A DNA stretch of 64,000 bases, from contig NC_081413.1 of NCBI RefSeq assembly GCF_030272615.1, positions 102,198,239 through 102,262,238 on the forward strand. The letters are read 5' to 3'. Both the position numbers and the translations under genes were made by a program. This DNA comes from Cryptomeria japonica. Lineage: Eukaryota > Streptophyta > Pinopsida > Cupressales > Cupressaceae. The notes beneath the pieces are model-generated. The model searched no databases. It had not been told where the DNA came from and worked only from the letters and a program-made list of their open reading frames with translations. Below, piece after piece: positions 11,059-22,070 of the stretch. Each line of letters begins with the position of its first letter. Position 1 is the first letter of the stretch.

Positions 11059-12900
11059 CTATAGATTATCATTACGCAAGGAATGATTAGGAGGTTTGAC
11101 GATGATATCCTTTTTGTTGATGAGCTCTTGGATATAATGCCTTAGCTTCATGCATTTGATTGTTGCATGTCCCTCAACACAATGGTAATCGCAATATTTA
11201 TTCTCTTTGTACCATGTAGGTTTTGAATTAGATGGATCTAATGGTTGTGTTTGAGGATAAACAATCAGTTTTGCATTAGCCATTTTGTGGAATATCACAT
11301 CCAAAGGTGTAAAATTACAATTTTGGTTACCTTGGTTTCTCTATCTTTATTGTCTTTTTTGAGGGACGGAAATGGTATTGGCCTAGAAAGCTGCTTGTTG
11401 GCTAATAGGTTGGGGTGGAGGTGTGGCAACCACAACCTAGACATGTTTAGTGTCAATGACCTTGTCATCAATAATATTCTTGTTTTTGTTCCAATAGCGA
11501 GACCGATCATTATATACCCTTCTTCAGATATCAATCCCTTGTCTATACTCATCCCCTTCTCACTAATATCCTTAAAGGATTCATATAATTTATGCACATA
11601 TTGTAAGTTATCTTAGGATGTAAGTTGTCAATGAAGATGATTACAAGGTTCCTTCCAGATGGCTTGTGAGAAAGATGGGTTGAGAGAGCTTGTCATCATT
11701 GCAAATAGTTTGCAAAGCTCTCACCACATTTTTGTGTAGTGTTGCACATATCAAGCAATGTAAGTTCACTTTCAATATTGTGCAAGTATTGTACTACAAA
11801 CTTTTTTGATAGATCTATGAAGGTATTGATTGTTCCAAAGGGGAGCTTAAGGAACCACTCTAAAGCTAACCCCCTAGACTTTTGGGGAGCGGATGAAGGA
11901 GGTAGTTGTCACTATAGGTGACCTCTTTACAGCACTTGTAGAACTATTTTACATGATTGATAACGTCACCCTTTCCTTTTTACTTATCAAATTATGAAAC
12001 ATCAAAATGTTTATAAAAGGGTACCATAGTGATAGACTTGCATAATAGGTATAGACATAGCTCCTCAAGTTTGAAGGATTTCTCTGAGGATCCCACACTC
12101 AACTCTTTAAGGGCAATTTTTCATTTCTTCCCACTCAGGATTGAAAGGTTTTGGAGTAGGTACGCCTATGACATTGGATCCTAGTACCATGTAAGGATTT
12201 GATGGGGGTGATGGATAGGTAGGCAGTTGAGACTCAAGGTGTGTGGATGCAAAGGCATGTTGTTGTTCTGGTTGAGTCACCTATTGATAAATAGGCGGTG
12301 GTTGCAATTGACATGTAGGTTGTGACTGTTGTTGGGGGTGTGATGGGATTGGTTGGTGAATAGTCATGGGTTGCATGTGGTGTTGCGGGTAGGTGGATTG
12401 AGGTTGTGATTAGATCTAATGGCAGGTGGATTGTGATGGAGGTGGAGGTTGAATTTGTTGGAGAATGAGATAATACTGGATTTGGTGATGTGATAATTAT
12501 GGTTATGGTTGATGTTGTGAGGATGTGGGCTATGGAATTCTAGTCAAAGTATGGTGGGTTGGTGGGTTGTGGTATTGTGGGGAATCAGGAAATTGAAAGA
12601 ATGACTTACTAGTGTACGGTTGGTGCATAGTAGTGCTACCTTGAGGGATATATGTATTCTAGGTGGCAATCATGAAGATTGGCATGGCTAGGTAATTGAC
12701 ATAAGTAGTTGTGGAAGCAACTTGCAGAATGGGTTGACTAACCAGAGGAGGGAGATCGATAGATTGGGAGATAGTCTATGAGATATATTAAGGTGGGTGT
12801 GTGGCATGCTAACTAGGCAATGGGTAGGTGGGGACTCCTTGCGCTTAAAGTGCAAATTGAGAGAGTACAAAGGTGATGGACTACATATCCTGAGTGGAAT
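11059..12900 (-). pseudogene. gag: Gypsy element G gag, decayed
   Basis: From the C-terminal end, 11059-11304 carries YCDYHCVEGHATIKCMKLRH, the CX2HX4HX4C-like motif of a large group of plant Gypsy gags. About 11600-11930 contains a recognisable Retrotrans_gag core (LEWFLKLPFGTI, then FVVQYLHNIESELTLLDMC, then IFIDNLHPKI) crossed by stops and frameshifts. About 12150-12900 is a Pro/Gln/Ser-rich N-terminal region, visible on the plus strand as GT-rich low-complexity DNA. No functional product is expected. Confidence 0.72.
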
Positions 12901-13960
12901 GCAAAATGTGTGACGACTAAGAGATTGTGGTGACCTATTGAGAAGAGATCAGTTGTCATGCAAAAGTATGTTGTGTGATCAATCTTTGTAGAATAGAGAA
13001 TACTAGTGGTGGAATAGTGGCAAATGAAGATGGGGGAATCGTAAGTGACTAATTTTGGATGATAGGTATTGTGAAATTGGGCCATGTAGAAGGCATACCA
13101 AACCAAAATGGAATCCCTAAATATCATAATAGGTTGTGTGAAACATTATGGAAAGGTGGTTGTGATATGAATTGTGATGGAGCACCTGTTATGGTCAATG
13201 ACATGTGTGGTTGTGGTGAAGTGGTATGGACCAAAGTTGTGTACTCATGGGTTGTGTGGACTAGGTTAAAGATATCAAAAGTTACGTGGATAAAGTGCCA
13301 GGATCAAATATTTATTGGATGATAGGGTCGTCATCTAATGGGACTTGAAGAAAAGGTGTTGTCGAAGGGAGAACATATCCCTATGACAAAGGAGTACCCT
13401 ACTGAAACAAATTAGACAGGATGGACTTGTAATTGTTGTCAAGGATTTGACTAGTCAGGGTAGCATTACTAGACTAAAATTATTCCATAGATTGAGATGT
13501 GGGAACCTCTAGATGATTAGCCCAAATTTGCTCAATCTAGGTGGGTTTTGATGACAATGGGGTAGGCATAGCACCCAACGAGGTATAGATGTATGATTGC
13601 TGATCTATTTTCCTCGTGTGAATGTGTTTGAGGATGGGACATGAAAGAGACTAACCAAATGGGTAACACTGATGATAGATGCAAAATCTAGGGAGATAAC
13701 CTACTAATCAACAATGATGGAGGGCTTGTGTGATACTAGAGATAATCTAATAGTCAGACATGAATTGAAAACTACCTAATTAAGACCATGATGGATAGAA
13801 AATTCCATCTAAGATAGACTGATCGGCTCGAGTGGCGAGATATGAATCAATGTCGACCTTACCTCTAGACAGAGGTGATATGGAAAACAAAGATGGATAC
13901 CCTTTTCTCGTAGGAAATGGTTAGCTAAATGAGGGAAAGGGAAATGATAGGTGATTAGGA
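12901..13960 (-). other. Element G, gag N-terminus or 5' untranslated remnant
   Basis: Degraded sequence in continuation of the gag region. Several short minus-strand segments (12813-13127 and others) carry no recognisable domain. A primer-binding site is expected near the right edge but I could not identify one. Confidence 0.3.
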
Positions 13961-14534
13961 TGTAAGTGTAGGAAACTCAAGAACTCAAAACCAACTACAA
14001 TTGGATCTAATTTGATTTAATTTGATATGATTTAGATTGAATACATGCAATGAATTCTCTACAAGAGACCTAATGGATGAAATATAATGATGACCATGGG
14101 GATAAACATGATGTGTTCACAAAAAGATTGATTTTACACAACCGAATGATTGTCAAACTTAGTCAAATGTTAACAAATCTACTAGACAAAAATGTGAACC
14201 CGCTAGAGTAATGGCATATCTATTGAAATGAACAAAAACTGTTGGACAAATAGAAAATCCTTCAAAAATCAGGAAAATTTGTTAAAAAAGACTCACGAGA
14301 TTTTATAATGCAAACAAAGTGTAAGACAAACTAACAACCAAATCTGCTCGAGGATAGAGCGCTTCTGCTAAACAAAGGAATAGTGATTATGCTAAGTATG
14401 TTCAAATTCACTAAACGAGAAAGAAATTCCATCAGATTAGGAAATGAAAAGTGAGTTGATAATGGAATGCAATAACAAATTAAAATATTCAAATACACTA
14501 AAATAGAAACAACCTCAAGATTAGACAAAAAGAA
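13961..14534 (-). repeat. Element G 5' LTR, piece 1 of 3
   Basis: Probable start of the G LTR as seen from the plus strand; the boundary is uncertain by about 150 bases. It is continued at 21219-22070 and 31355-31537, after insertions B and A2. The joined LTR would end in ...GGTGTCTACA, the same terminus as elements C and S. The last five bases, AAGAA (14530-14534), are the target-site duplication of B. Confidence 0.5.
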
Positions 14535-15594
14535 TGTTAGGTCCCGGAGACAACTGAGAGGGGGGGGGGGTGAATCAGTTGTCTAATAAATTCAAACCAA
14601 AAACACTTTAACCAATATACTACTTAATACCAATAAACTAGTCTTATATTTTGGTAGACAGTTTTAACAGTTAATTGCAATACCGGTAATAATTAATGCA
14701 TGACACAAAAAGATAAAGTCATCCACAACACATAACACCAATATTTGTACTTGGAAACCCTATAAGGGGAAAAACCACGATGGGAAACATTACCCACAAT
14801 CAGATGATACTACTACAGATAGTAAGTGTACATAAATGGGTTCTGCACATGCAGAAAGGCCAAGCGCCTAGAGCTCACTGCTCAATCACAAATGGGAGTC
14901 ACACTGACTACAATTGGATGGTTAAATCTAATAAGAATGTACTGCTCAAAATAGCATCTTCATATGCTGGATTCAGTACCGGTGTAGTTCTAATTGTCTT
15001 CACAAAAACCCTCTGTCAATCTTCAAATGATGTTTGTGTGTATAGCTCTACTTATTCTTGCATATACCTTTTTACAATTCCTTTTTACATTCCACATTCG
15101 ATCTTACAAATAAGATCTTACATTTATACCATACCCTAAGACCAATTTTAGTAGGTCGGCTCTACAAGATATTACAAAAAAATTAATTTACATATCAATT
15201 AATACCCGATGCAATAACCGATTCAATATGTTGGCTTAATGCATTTACAACAATAATAAGTCATCTCCATAGCATGGCATGCTGATCTAGAAAAGATAAA
15301 CCTGCCGATGTAACCTGGACCTATTTGCCGATAATAGCAAATATGCAAATGCTAATATACTAATAAACAAACTCCAAGACAAAGTGTTCACACGATGTCT
15401 TCGACATAACCAAGTGTTTTCCATATCATTCCAAGTGTCGGTGATCATTATATTGTGCCGGTGTACCAGATATCGGTGACTGTGCATGAGTCATTTGCTT
15501 GTCAGTGAATGTTGTTGGTTCTCCAAAGTGCCAGAGTTGATAAGTGTTTAGTAGGTGTTGACATCAATGACAAAACCATACCAAAATACCAACA
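14535..15594 (-). repeat. B 3' LTR
   Basis: A 1,060-base LTR, TGTTAG...CCAACA on the plus strand. It contains a perfect 10-base inverted repeat, AGACAACTGA (14548-14557) and TCAGTTGTCT (14575-14584), around a run of 11 G. A TATA-like TTTATACC (GGTATAAA on the element strand) lies at 15123-15130. Confidence 0.92.
15123..15130 (-). promoter_or_regulatory. B LTR TATA box candidate
   Basis: GGTATAAA on the element strand, repeated at 20746-20753 in the other LTR. The R-region motif GTGGTTTTTCCCC...GGGTTTCCA lies about 350 bases downstream on that strand. No start site can be fixed from sequence alone. Confidence 0.35.
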
Positions 15595-15956
15595 ATCTCC
15601 CCCTTTGGCATTGATGGCAACACAAGATGGAAAAACCATCAAAGTACCAAAACAGAAATGCCAAATACCAAAAACCAAGAATCTCCGAAAAGAGATCATA
15701 ATCAGAAATCAAAATACAAATACAGAGAGTAATAATCTCTCCCCCTGGGAGCAACATGTGTTTTCCTTGTGTTTTTCCATACCAATCTCTCCCCCTTTGA
15801 CATCAAGTGCCAAAGTTCTTACCAAGCCAAGTTCATATATAAAAATACCAATCAATTTAGTATACCAACTACTCCCCCTAAGAAGTAGCTTCCCATCAAA
15901 GCCGGAGTAAAATATTTCTCTGTTAATTCTGTCGGTTGATGACAATCATCAACTTC
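15595..15956 (-). other. B polypurine tract series after pol
   Basis: CTCCCCC-containing runs occur at about 15597-15606 (touching the LTR), 15737-15746, 15787-15797 and 15871-15879, so on the element strand there are four GGGGGAG tracts. The stretch has no coding sequence. The run touching the LTR and its flanks are the same as in family A over nearly 30 bases. Confidence 0.7.
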
Positions 15957-17610
15957 CTAAGTCTCTACCGATGGGGGTATGACCCCAAGCTGGTCTCTGA
16001 GATATTCAAAAGTCTCCTTAGGTAGAGGTTTAGTAAAGATATCTACAATCTTCTCTTTAGTATTCACATAAAGCAGTTTTATTTCCTTTGCTTCAACATT
16101 TTCCCTTAGAAAATTCAGTTTGATAGAAACATGTTTGGTTTTAGAATGTAATACCGGATTCTTAGATATATCAATTGTTGTAGTGTTATCATAATAGATA
16201 GTAATAGGTTCTTTGCATTTTACCTTAATGTCTTTCAACATTTGCTTAAGCCATAGTACATGTGTATAGTTAGTTGCTACTGCAACATATTCTGATTCTG
16301 CTGTTGATAAAGATGTACAACTTTGTTTCTTACTCAACCAAGAAACTAATCTGTTTCCAAGAAAGAATGCTCCACCAGTGGTGCTTTTTATATCATCCAC
16401 ATCTCCTGCCCAATTTGGATTTGTGTATGCACATAATTCAAAGTTTTCATCTCTAGGATACCATAATCCAAGATTTATAGTGCCTTGTAAGTACCAGAAA
16501 ATCCTTTTTACTGTTGATTCATGATTTTCTCTAGCATTACTCTGAAATATTGAAACAATACAAACTGCATTAATAATATCAGGTCTGGTTTGTGTCAAAT
16601 ATAGTAAACATCCTATCATAGATTTGTATCTAGTTGGATTAACAGGTGTAGATTCATCCCTTAGTGATAATTTGTCATTTGTAGTCATAGGTGTGCTTAC
16701 CGGTTTAGAGTTCTCCATCCCAAATTTCTTTAGTAACTCTTTTAAATACTTGTACTTACTCAAGAATATACCTTTATCAGTCTATGAAATTTGCAATCCT
16801 AAAAAGAAATTTATTTCTCCAATCATAGACATTTCAAATTCTTGTTGCATTTTAATAGAAAATTCTTTACATAATCCATCTTCTCCTCCAAATATTATAT
16901 CGTCAACAAATACTTCTATAACCAAGATGTCATCATTAGTCACTTTATAATATAAATTGTTGTCTGCATTACCTTTAGAGAAACCAGTCTTCAAAAGATA
17001 CTTATCCAATCTTTCATACCAAGCTCTTAGAGCTTGCTTCAATCCATACAAAGCTTTTCTTAACCTGCAAACCATATCTTTGTTATCTGTCAAAGAAAAT
17101 CCATCAGGTTGTTCAATGTAAACTTATTCTTCAATATCTTCATTCACAAATGCACATTTAATATCCATTTGATATACTTTGTAGTTCTTATGTGCTGCAA
17201 AAGCCAAAAATAATCTGACTACCTCAATTCTTGCTACCGGTGCAAAGGTTTCATTGTAATCAATTCCTTCTTTCTGAGAATATCCCTTACACACTAGTCT
17301 TTCTTTATTTCTAATAACCTTACCATCTTCATTAAGTTTGTTTCTGAATACTCATTTGGTACCCATTTGGTTCCAATTACATTTTTATCTTTAGGTCGGG
17401 AAACTAATGTCCAAGTGTTATTCTTCTCAATTTGTTCTAATTCTTCTTCCATAGCTTTAATCCAGAATTTATCTTCACATGCCTCATTAACAGATGATGG
17501 TTCAATTTGAGAAATAAGACATACCTCTTCATTTGCCAATCTTCCTCTTGTCATAACTCCTTTGTACTTGCTTCCAATTATCTGATCTTCAGAGTGATTC
17601 AGTCTTACAT
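15957..17610 (-). pseudogene. pol: B reverse transcriptase and RNase H
   Basis: 17294-17554 carries the RT N-terminal start (EEELEQIEKNNTWTLV, GTKWV). 16782-17093 carries RKALYGLKQALRAWYERL and the catalytic box as FVDD in VEVFVDDIIFG. 15957-16763 is the rest of RT plus RNase H (STPMTTND, MIGCLLYLTQTRPDI, SWLSKKQSCTSLSTAESEYVA, FTKPLPKETFEYLRDQLGV). The frame is broken by an 11-base tandem duplication (17349-17370), another shift near 17,560-17,620, a TAA near 17,125 and a TAG at 16782-16784. These few lesions suggest recent inactivation. Confidence 0.9.
17349..17370. repeat. 11-base tandem duplication breaking the B RT frame
   Basis: TACTCATTTGG is followed directly by TACCCATTTGG. The second unit is expected within the conserved GTKWV region; the extra unit shifts the frame. 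Replication slippage or template switching could explain it. Confidence 0.8.
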
Positions 17611-17628
17611 ACTAGGGTGTCTTGTTTT

Positions 17629-19035
17629 CTATTGTTCCTCAGTTACAGTGTAATTCTCAGATGATACCAGGGTAACTGGATCTTCATTCTGTACCGGTGG
17701 ATTCAGAGTAGGTTCATTTGTCAAGATTTTTGTTGTCGGTTCAGAGTCTATATACCTTGAAATTCCTCTGAATTGTTCATCAATCTTTACATTTGTACTT
17801 TCAACAATTTTCTCCAATCTTTTGTTAAAACATCTATATGCCTTGCTCTTAGATGAATAGCCAAGAAATATTCCTTCATCACTTCTAGGATCAAATTTAC
17901 CAGTATACTCATCTCTTCTAATATAACATTTACTTCCAAAAATTCTGATATATTTAAGAGTAGGAGTAATACCAAACCATAGTTCATGAGGGGTTTTTTC
18001 GGTTTCACCTTTGATGTGAACTTTGTTGAATGTATAGACCGTTGTACTGACTGCCTCTCTCCAATATACATGTGGTAGGTTTTCTTCTGATAACATACTT
18101 CTTGCTGCATCCAAGATAGTTTTGTTTTTCCTTTCAACAACTCCATTTTGTTGTGGTGTCTGAGGTGCTGATAGTTGTCTTCTAATTCCATTTACTTCAC
18201 AAAATGTATTAAATTCTTTAGATGTAAATTCTCCTCCTTGATCTAATCTTAGACATTTGGTTTTCTTACCGGTTTCATTTTCTACCATTGCTTTGAACAG
18301 TTTGAAATTTCCAAGTGCTTCTGATTTTTCTCTGAGAAAAGTAACCCAACACATTCTAGAATAGTCATCAATGATTAGCATGAAATATCTATCACCTTGT
18401 AAGCTTTTAGTTCTAGCTGGACCACATAAATCGGTGTGAATTAAATCAAGAGAATTATTGGATTTTTCTGGAATACTTTTGAAACTAGATCTAACTTGTT
18501 TTCCAAATTGACATTCCTTACATATTGTATTGTGAGGTTTGACAATTTTAGGTAAATCTCTAACTGCCTTAATAGTACTGATTTTCACCATGCAATCAAA
18601 GTTTACATGACAGAGTCTCTTATGCCATAGCCAACTTTCATCAATATGTGCAATTAAGCATGTCTTTTCACTATTATTAAAATGAAAGATATTACCTCTA
18701 GTCTGATTACCGATTGCAATTTCCAAACCAATTCTATTCATGATTTTGCATTTTCCATTTTTGAATTGTAACTGAAATCCTTTCTCAACTAATTGACCAA
18801 CACTCAAAATATTATGTTTTAATCCTTCAACATAGTAAACATTGTCAGTGTTATGCTTACCATCAAGAGATATTGTACCCTTACCTTTGATCAAACAAGC
18901 TTTGTCATCTCCAAATCTCACTAAGCCTCCATTGTATTCTTGAAAGTTCAAGAATTTACCTTTGTCTCTTGTCATATGATGTGAGCATCCCGAATCAATG
19001 ATCCACTCACCCTTTACTTCAACTTTAGCTGCCAA
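17629..19035 (-). CDS. pol: B protease and integrase
   Basis: An open frame of 468 codons in the same frame as gag, separated from it by one TAG. The protease active site is IIDSGCSHHMT near the start. The gag-pre-integrase zinc-binding region follows (LWHKRLCHVN ... CKECQFGKQ), then the integrase core: Asp in LIHTDLCGP, Asp in CLRLDQGGEF and Glu in PQQNGVVERKN, so all three catalytic residues are present. The C-terminal part has FGSKCYIRRDEYTGKFDPRSDEGIF..GYS, the usual Copia integrase tail. The sequence is unlikely to start with its own Met; it is read from the gag side in Copia elements. The frame is lost at about 17,629 before RT. Confidence 0.9.
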   Translation of the reverse strand: MAAKVEVKGEWIIDSGCSHHMTRDKGKFLNFQEYNGGLVRFGDDKACLIKGKGTISLDGKHNTDNVYYVEGLKHNILSVGQLVEKGFQLQFKNGKCKIMNRIGLEIAIGNQTRGNIFHFNNSEKTCLIAHIDESWLWHKRLCHVNFDCMVKISTIKAVRDLPKIVKPHNTICKECQFGKQVRSSFKSIPEKSNNSLDLIHTDLCGPARTKSLQGDRYFMLIIDDYSRMCWVTFLREKSEALGNFKLFKAMVENETGKKTKCLRLDQGGEFTSKEFNTFCEVNGIRRQLSAPQTPQQNGVVERKNKTILDAARSMLSEENLPHVYWREAVSTTVYTFNKVHIKGETEKTPHELWFGITPTLKYIRIFGSKCYIRRDEYTGKFDPRSDEGIFLGYSSKSKAYRCFNKRLEKIVESTNVKIDEQFRGISRYIDSEPTTKILTNEPTLNPPVQNEDPVTLVSSENYTVTEEQ

Positions 19036-19038
19036 GGC

Positions 19039-20109
19039 CTATTCTACCGATTGAGCAGTAGGTATCGGTTGATCTTCTGTTATAGCAACAAAAACCCATC
19101 CATTGTCTATCGGATCCTCATCAGAATCATCAGTCACTTCATCAGCAATGTAACAAGATTTGTCTTTATTCTTCTTAAATATGTATCTCTGATATTCAGG
19201 GTTAGGCTTGTATGTTCTTCTAGCTTCTTCTCTTAGTCTAGCATGTCTATCAGGGCATCTTGAAGCCATATGACCAATCTTATTGCAGTTAAAACATTTA
19301 AAGGGTGCTTTACCTTCATACTTACTTCCAATTGGACCTTTAGGCATTTTCCTTGCAAATAGTGCTTCAAGTTCTTCATTTTCTTTCCTGCTTTCTTCAA
19401 GTTCTCTTGCATAAAAGTTTTTCCAATCAGATTTGTCAAATGATGGAGTAGATGATGTTGATGCTTTAAAGGCTAAATCTGTCTTTATAGTAGCAACAAG
19501 ACCAAACTCTTCAATTTCAAAAGCTGAAAGTTTTCCAATCAGTGTATCCCTAGTTACTGATGTATTAGGCATTGTTCTTAACTCATTTATAGTAGTGACT
19601 TTCATTTTATATGTTGGTGGCAATCCTCTTAAAACTTTTGAAATAATTTCATCTTCACTTAAAGTACCTCCACAAAATTTAATACCCAAAATAATTTCAT
19701 TTACACTTTCCATAAAAGCAAAAATCCTTTCATCTTCTTCCATTTTCAGATGTTCATACCTGACTCGGAAGCTTTCAAGTTTTGCAATTTTGACTGTGAA
19801 ATCTCCTTCATTCAGTGTTTCCAAATGATCCCAAATAGCTTTAGCAGTAGACCTATCTGATAGTCCCATGATTTGTTGATCAGATAATGCACTCAAAAGT
19901 GCTTCTCTTGCTTTGCAATCATTTTCTTCATCTTTAGTCAAGTTGGGTGGATTGGGCTGACTCTGAGTGGGAGCAGTATAGCCATTCTTTGTAACATCCC
20001 AAATGTCCTTTCCAATGCAATTTAAATGTGTCTCCATTTTGATCTTCCATATGCCATAGTTGATTCCACCAAGTTTAGGACTGTCCTTCCTGAAATAGTT
20101 AGTAGACAT
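19039..20109 (-). CDS. gag: B gag
   Basis: 356 codons from the ATG at 20107-20109, about 40 bases after the primer-binding site. The N-terminal half fits the Copia UBN2/gag family (GGINYGIWKIKMETHL, then IWDHLETLNEGD, then KVLRGLPPTYKMKVTTINEL). One zinc knuckle, CFNCNKIGHMASRCPDRH, lies near residue 270. The TAG that ends it (19039-19041) is followed in the same frame by protease; CAG would make one gag-pol frame, so the stop may be a recent mutation or a read-through site. Confidence 0.9.
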   Translation of the reverse strand: MSTNYFRKDSPKLGGINYGIWKIKMETHLNCIGKDIWDVTKNGYTAPTQSQPNPPNLTKDEENDCKAREALLSALSDQQIMGLSDRSTAKAIWDHLETLNEGDFTVKIAKLESFRVRYEHLKMEEDERIFAFMESVNEIILGIKFCGGTLSEDEIISKVLRGLPPTYKMKVTTINELRTMPNTSVTRDTLIGKLSAFEIEEFGLVATIKTDLAFKASTSSTPSFDKSDWKNFYARELEESRKENEELEALFARKMPKGPIGSKYEGKAPFKCFNCNKIGHMASRCPDRHARLREEARRTYKPNPEYQRYIFKKNKDKSCYIADEVTDDSDEDPIDNGWVFVAITEDQPIPTAQSVE

Positions 20110-20149
20110 TGGATCTCCTCAAGCTGTTAAACTTATGCAAAAGAGGACT

Positions 20150-20165
20150 AGGATCTAATACCAAT
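20150..20165 (-). other. B primer-binding site
   Basis: On the element strand it reads AATTGGTATTAGATCC, two changes from TTGGTATCAGAGCC, so a slightly decayed initiator-Met site. It touches the 5' LTR. Confidence 0.7.
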
Positions 20166-21218
20166 TGTTAGGTCTCGGAGACAACTGAGGGGGGGGGGGG
20201 GGGGTGTGAATCAGTTGTTTAATAAATTCAAACTAAAAAAACCTTAACCAATATACTGCTTAATACTAGTAAACTAGTCTTATATGTCGGTAGATAGTTT
20301 TAACAGTTAATTGCAATACCGGTAAGAATTAATGCATGAAACAAAAAGATAAAGTCATACACAAAACATAACACCAATATTTGTATGTGGAAACCCTATA
20401 AGGGGAAAAACCATGATGGGAAACCTTACCCACAATCAGATGATACTACTACAAATAGTAAGTGTACATAAATGGGGTCTACACATGCAGAAAGGCCAAG
20501 CGCCTAGAGCTCACTGCTCAATCATAAATGGGAGTCACACTGACTACAATTGGATGGTTAAATCTAATAAGAATGTACTGCTCAAAATAGCATCTTCATA
20601 TGCTGGATTTAGTACCGGTGTAGTTCTAATTGTCTTCACAAAAACCCTCCTTCAATATTCAAATTATGTTTGTGCGTATAGCTCTGCTTATTCTCGCATA
20701 TACCTTTTTACATTCCACATTCGATCTTACAAATAAGATCTTACATTTATACCATACCCTAAGACCAATTTTAGTAGGTCGGCTCTACAAGATATTACAA
20801 TAAAATTAATTTACATATCAATTAATACCTGATGCAATAACTGATTCAATATGTTGGCTTAATGCATTTACAACAATAATAAGTTATCTCCATAGCGTGC
20901 CATGCTGATCTGGAAAAGATAAACCTGCCATTGTAACCTGGACCTATTTGTCGGTAACAGCAAATATGCAAATGCTAATATACCAATAAACAAAACTCCA
21001 AGACAAAGTGTCCACATGATGTCTTCGACATAACCAAGTGTTTTCCATATCATCCCAAGTGTCGATGATCATTATATCGTGCCAGTGTACCAGATACTGG
21101 TGACTGTGCATGAGTCATTTGCTTGTCGGTGAATGTTGTTGATTCTCCAAAGTGCCAGAGTTGATAAGTGTTTAGTAGGTGTTGACATCAATGACAAAAC
21201 CATACCAAAAAACCAACA
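20166..21218 (-). repeat. B 5' LTR
   Basis: 1,053 bases, very similar to 14535-15594. Its G-run (20189-20204) has 16 G against 11 in the partner. The inverted repeat arms are 20179-20188 and 20211-20220 with one mismatch. The right flank, AAGAA (21219-21223), completes the target-site duplication. Confidence 0.92.
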
Positions 21219-22070
21219 AAGAAGACCCAACAACATAAAATAAAAGAAAACCAAATGTAGCAAGTCTTGTAGAAGTATTCATTGTTGCAACAATTTGTCC
21301 TTCAATATTAATTTGGATGTGTGCTCACAAATTTGGCAGCATAATGGTATGGTAGCTCCAAAGTTACTCAAGATTGCATGGAAATGGTGTATGAGAGCTC
21401 TACTATAGCCTAGATTGTGAATTCAAAGTTGCATAATGGTAGAATGGAGAGTTGTTTTCGTTAAGTGTTAGAATTGTTCAAATGGAGGGATAGGATGCAA
21501 CCAAAATATCCAAGGCATGGGAATGCTTAGGGTTCTCACACTCATTGTGAGGTTGACAAGTGTCAACACTAGAGTGCTTGAGAGGGCGTGGAAGGTTAAG
21601 GATGTGATGGATGGGGTGGAGGAATATTTTCATAAAGGCATTTCATGTCATCACACTCAAGGGGATTTGGGAGAATAGAATAAATGAATTCTTTATTCCT
21701 TGGAGGGGACAAAGTACAAAGAGACCCATGTGGGGTCCTTCACAAAAAGTATGTAGCATTTAAGGTTGAGTTGGACATGGGTTGAATTTGGGAACTAATC
21801 CTTGGGATTAGGAATGTGCACATGTTTAGGAGGAATGATTATAAAGATAATGAAGTATTAAGGGACAAGTGTGAAATTTAGGAGGATGTGATGGTTGTAG
21901 AGATAATGAGTGAGGGAATTAAAAATTTATTTTAATCCAAAGTGGCAGAAAAGGGATTAAATTAAATAAATAATGTTCTATGTTTAATTTGATTGGAGGC
22001 TTAAAAATTAAATTAATTCATTTTGGAGAAAAAAGGGGAGAAGGATATTAATCAAATAAATATAAAAATT
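21219..22070 (-). repeat. Element G 5' LTR, piece 2 of 3
   Basis: Non-coding sequence between insertions B and A2 that becomes AT-rich toward the right, as in the LTRs of elements C and S. No ORF or RNA gene is seen. Assignment to the G LTR is inferred from position and from the LTR-like terminus at 31527-31537. The last five bases, AAATT, are the A2 target site. Confidence 0.5.

Larger units (their letters stand above)
14535..21218 (-). mobile_element. B: Sirevirus-like Ty1/Copia retrotransposon, nearly complete
   Basis: A 6.7 kb element with LTRs at 14535-15594 and 20166-21218 and a perfect 5-base target-site duplication AAGAA (14530-14534 and 21219-21223). On the minus strand it has a primer-binding site, gag, protease, integrase, RT and RNase H in Copia order, then a series of polypurine tracts. 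Its LTR start TGTTGG, its final polypurine tract and the sequence around them match the A family. Damage is light: a TAG between gag and pol, an 11-base duplication in RT, a further frameshift near 17,600, and stops near 17,125 and 16,782. There is no envelope-like ORF. Confidence 0.93.
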
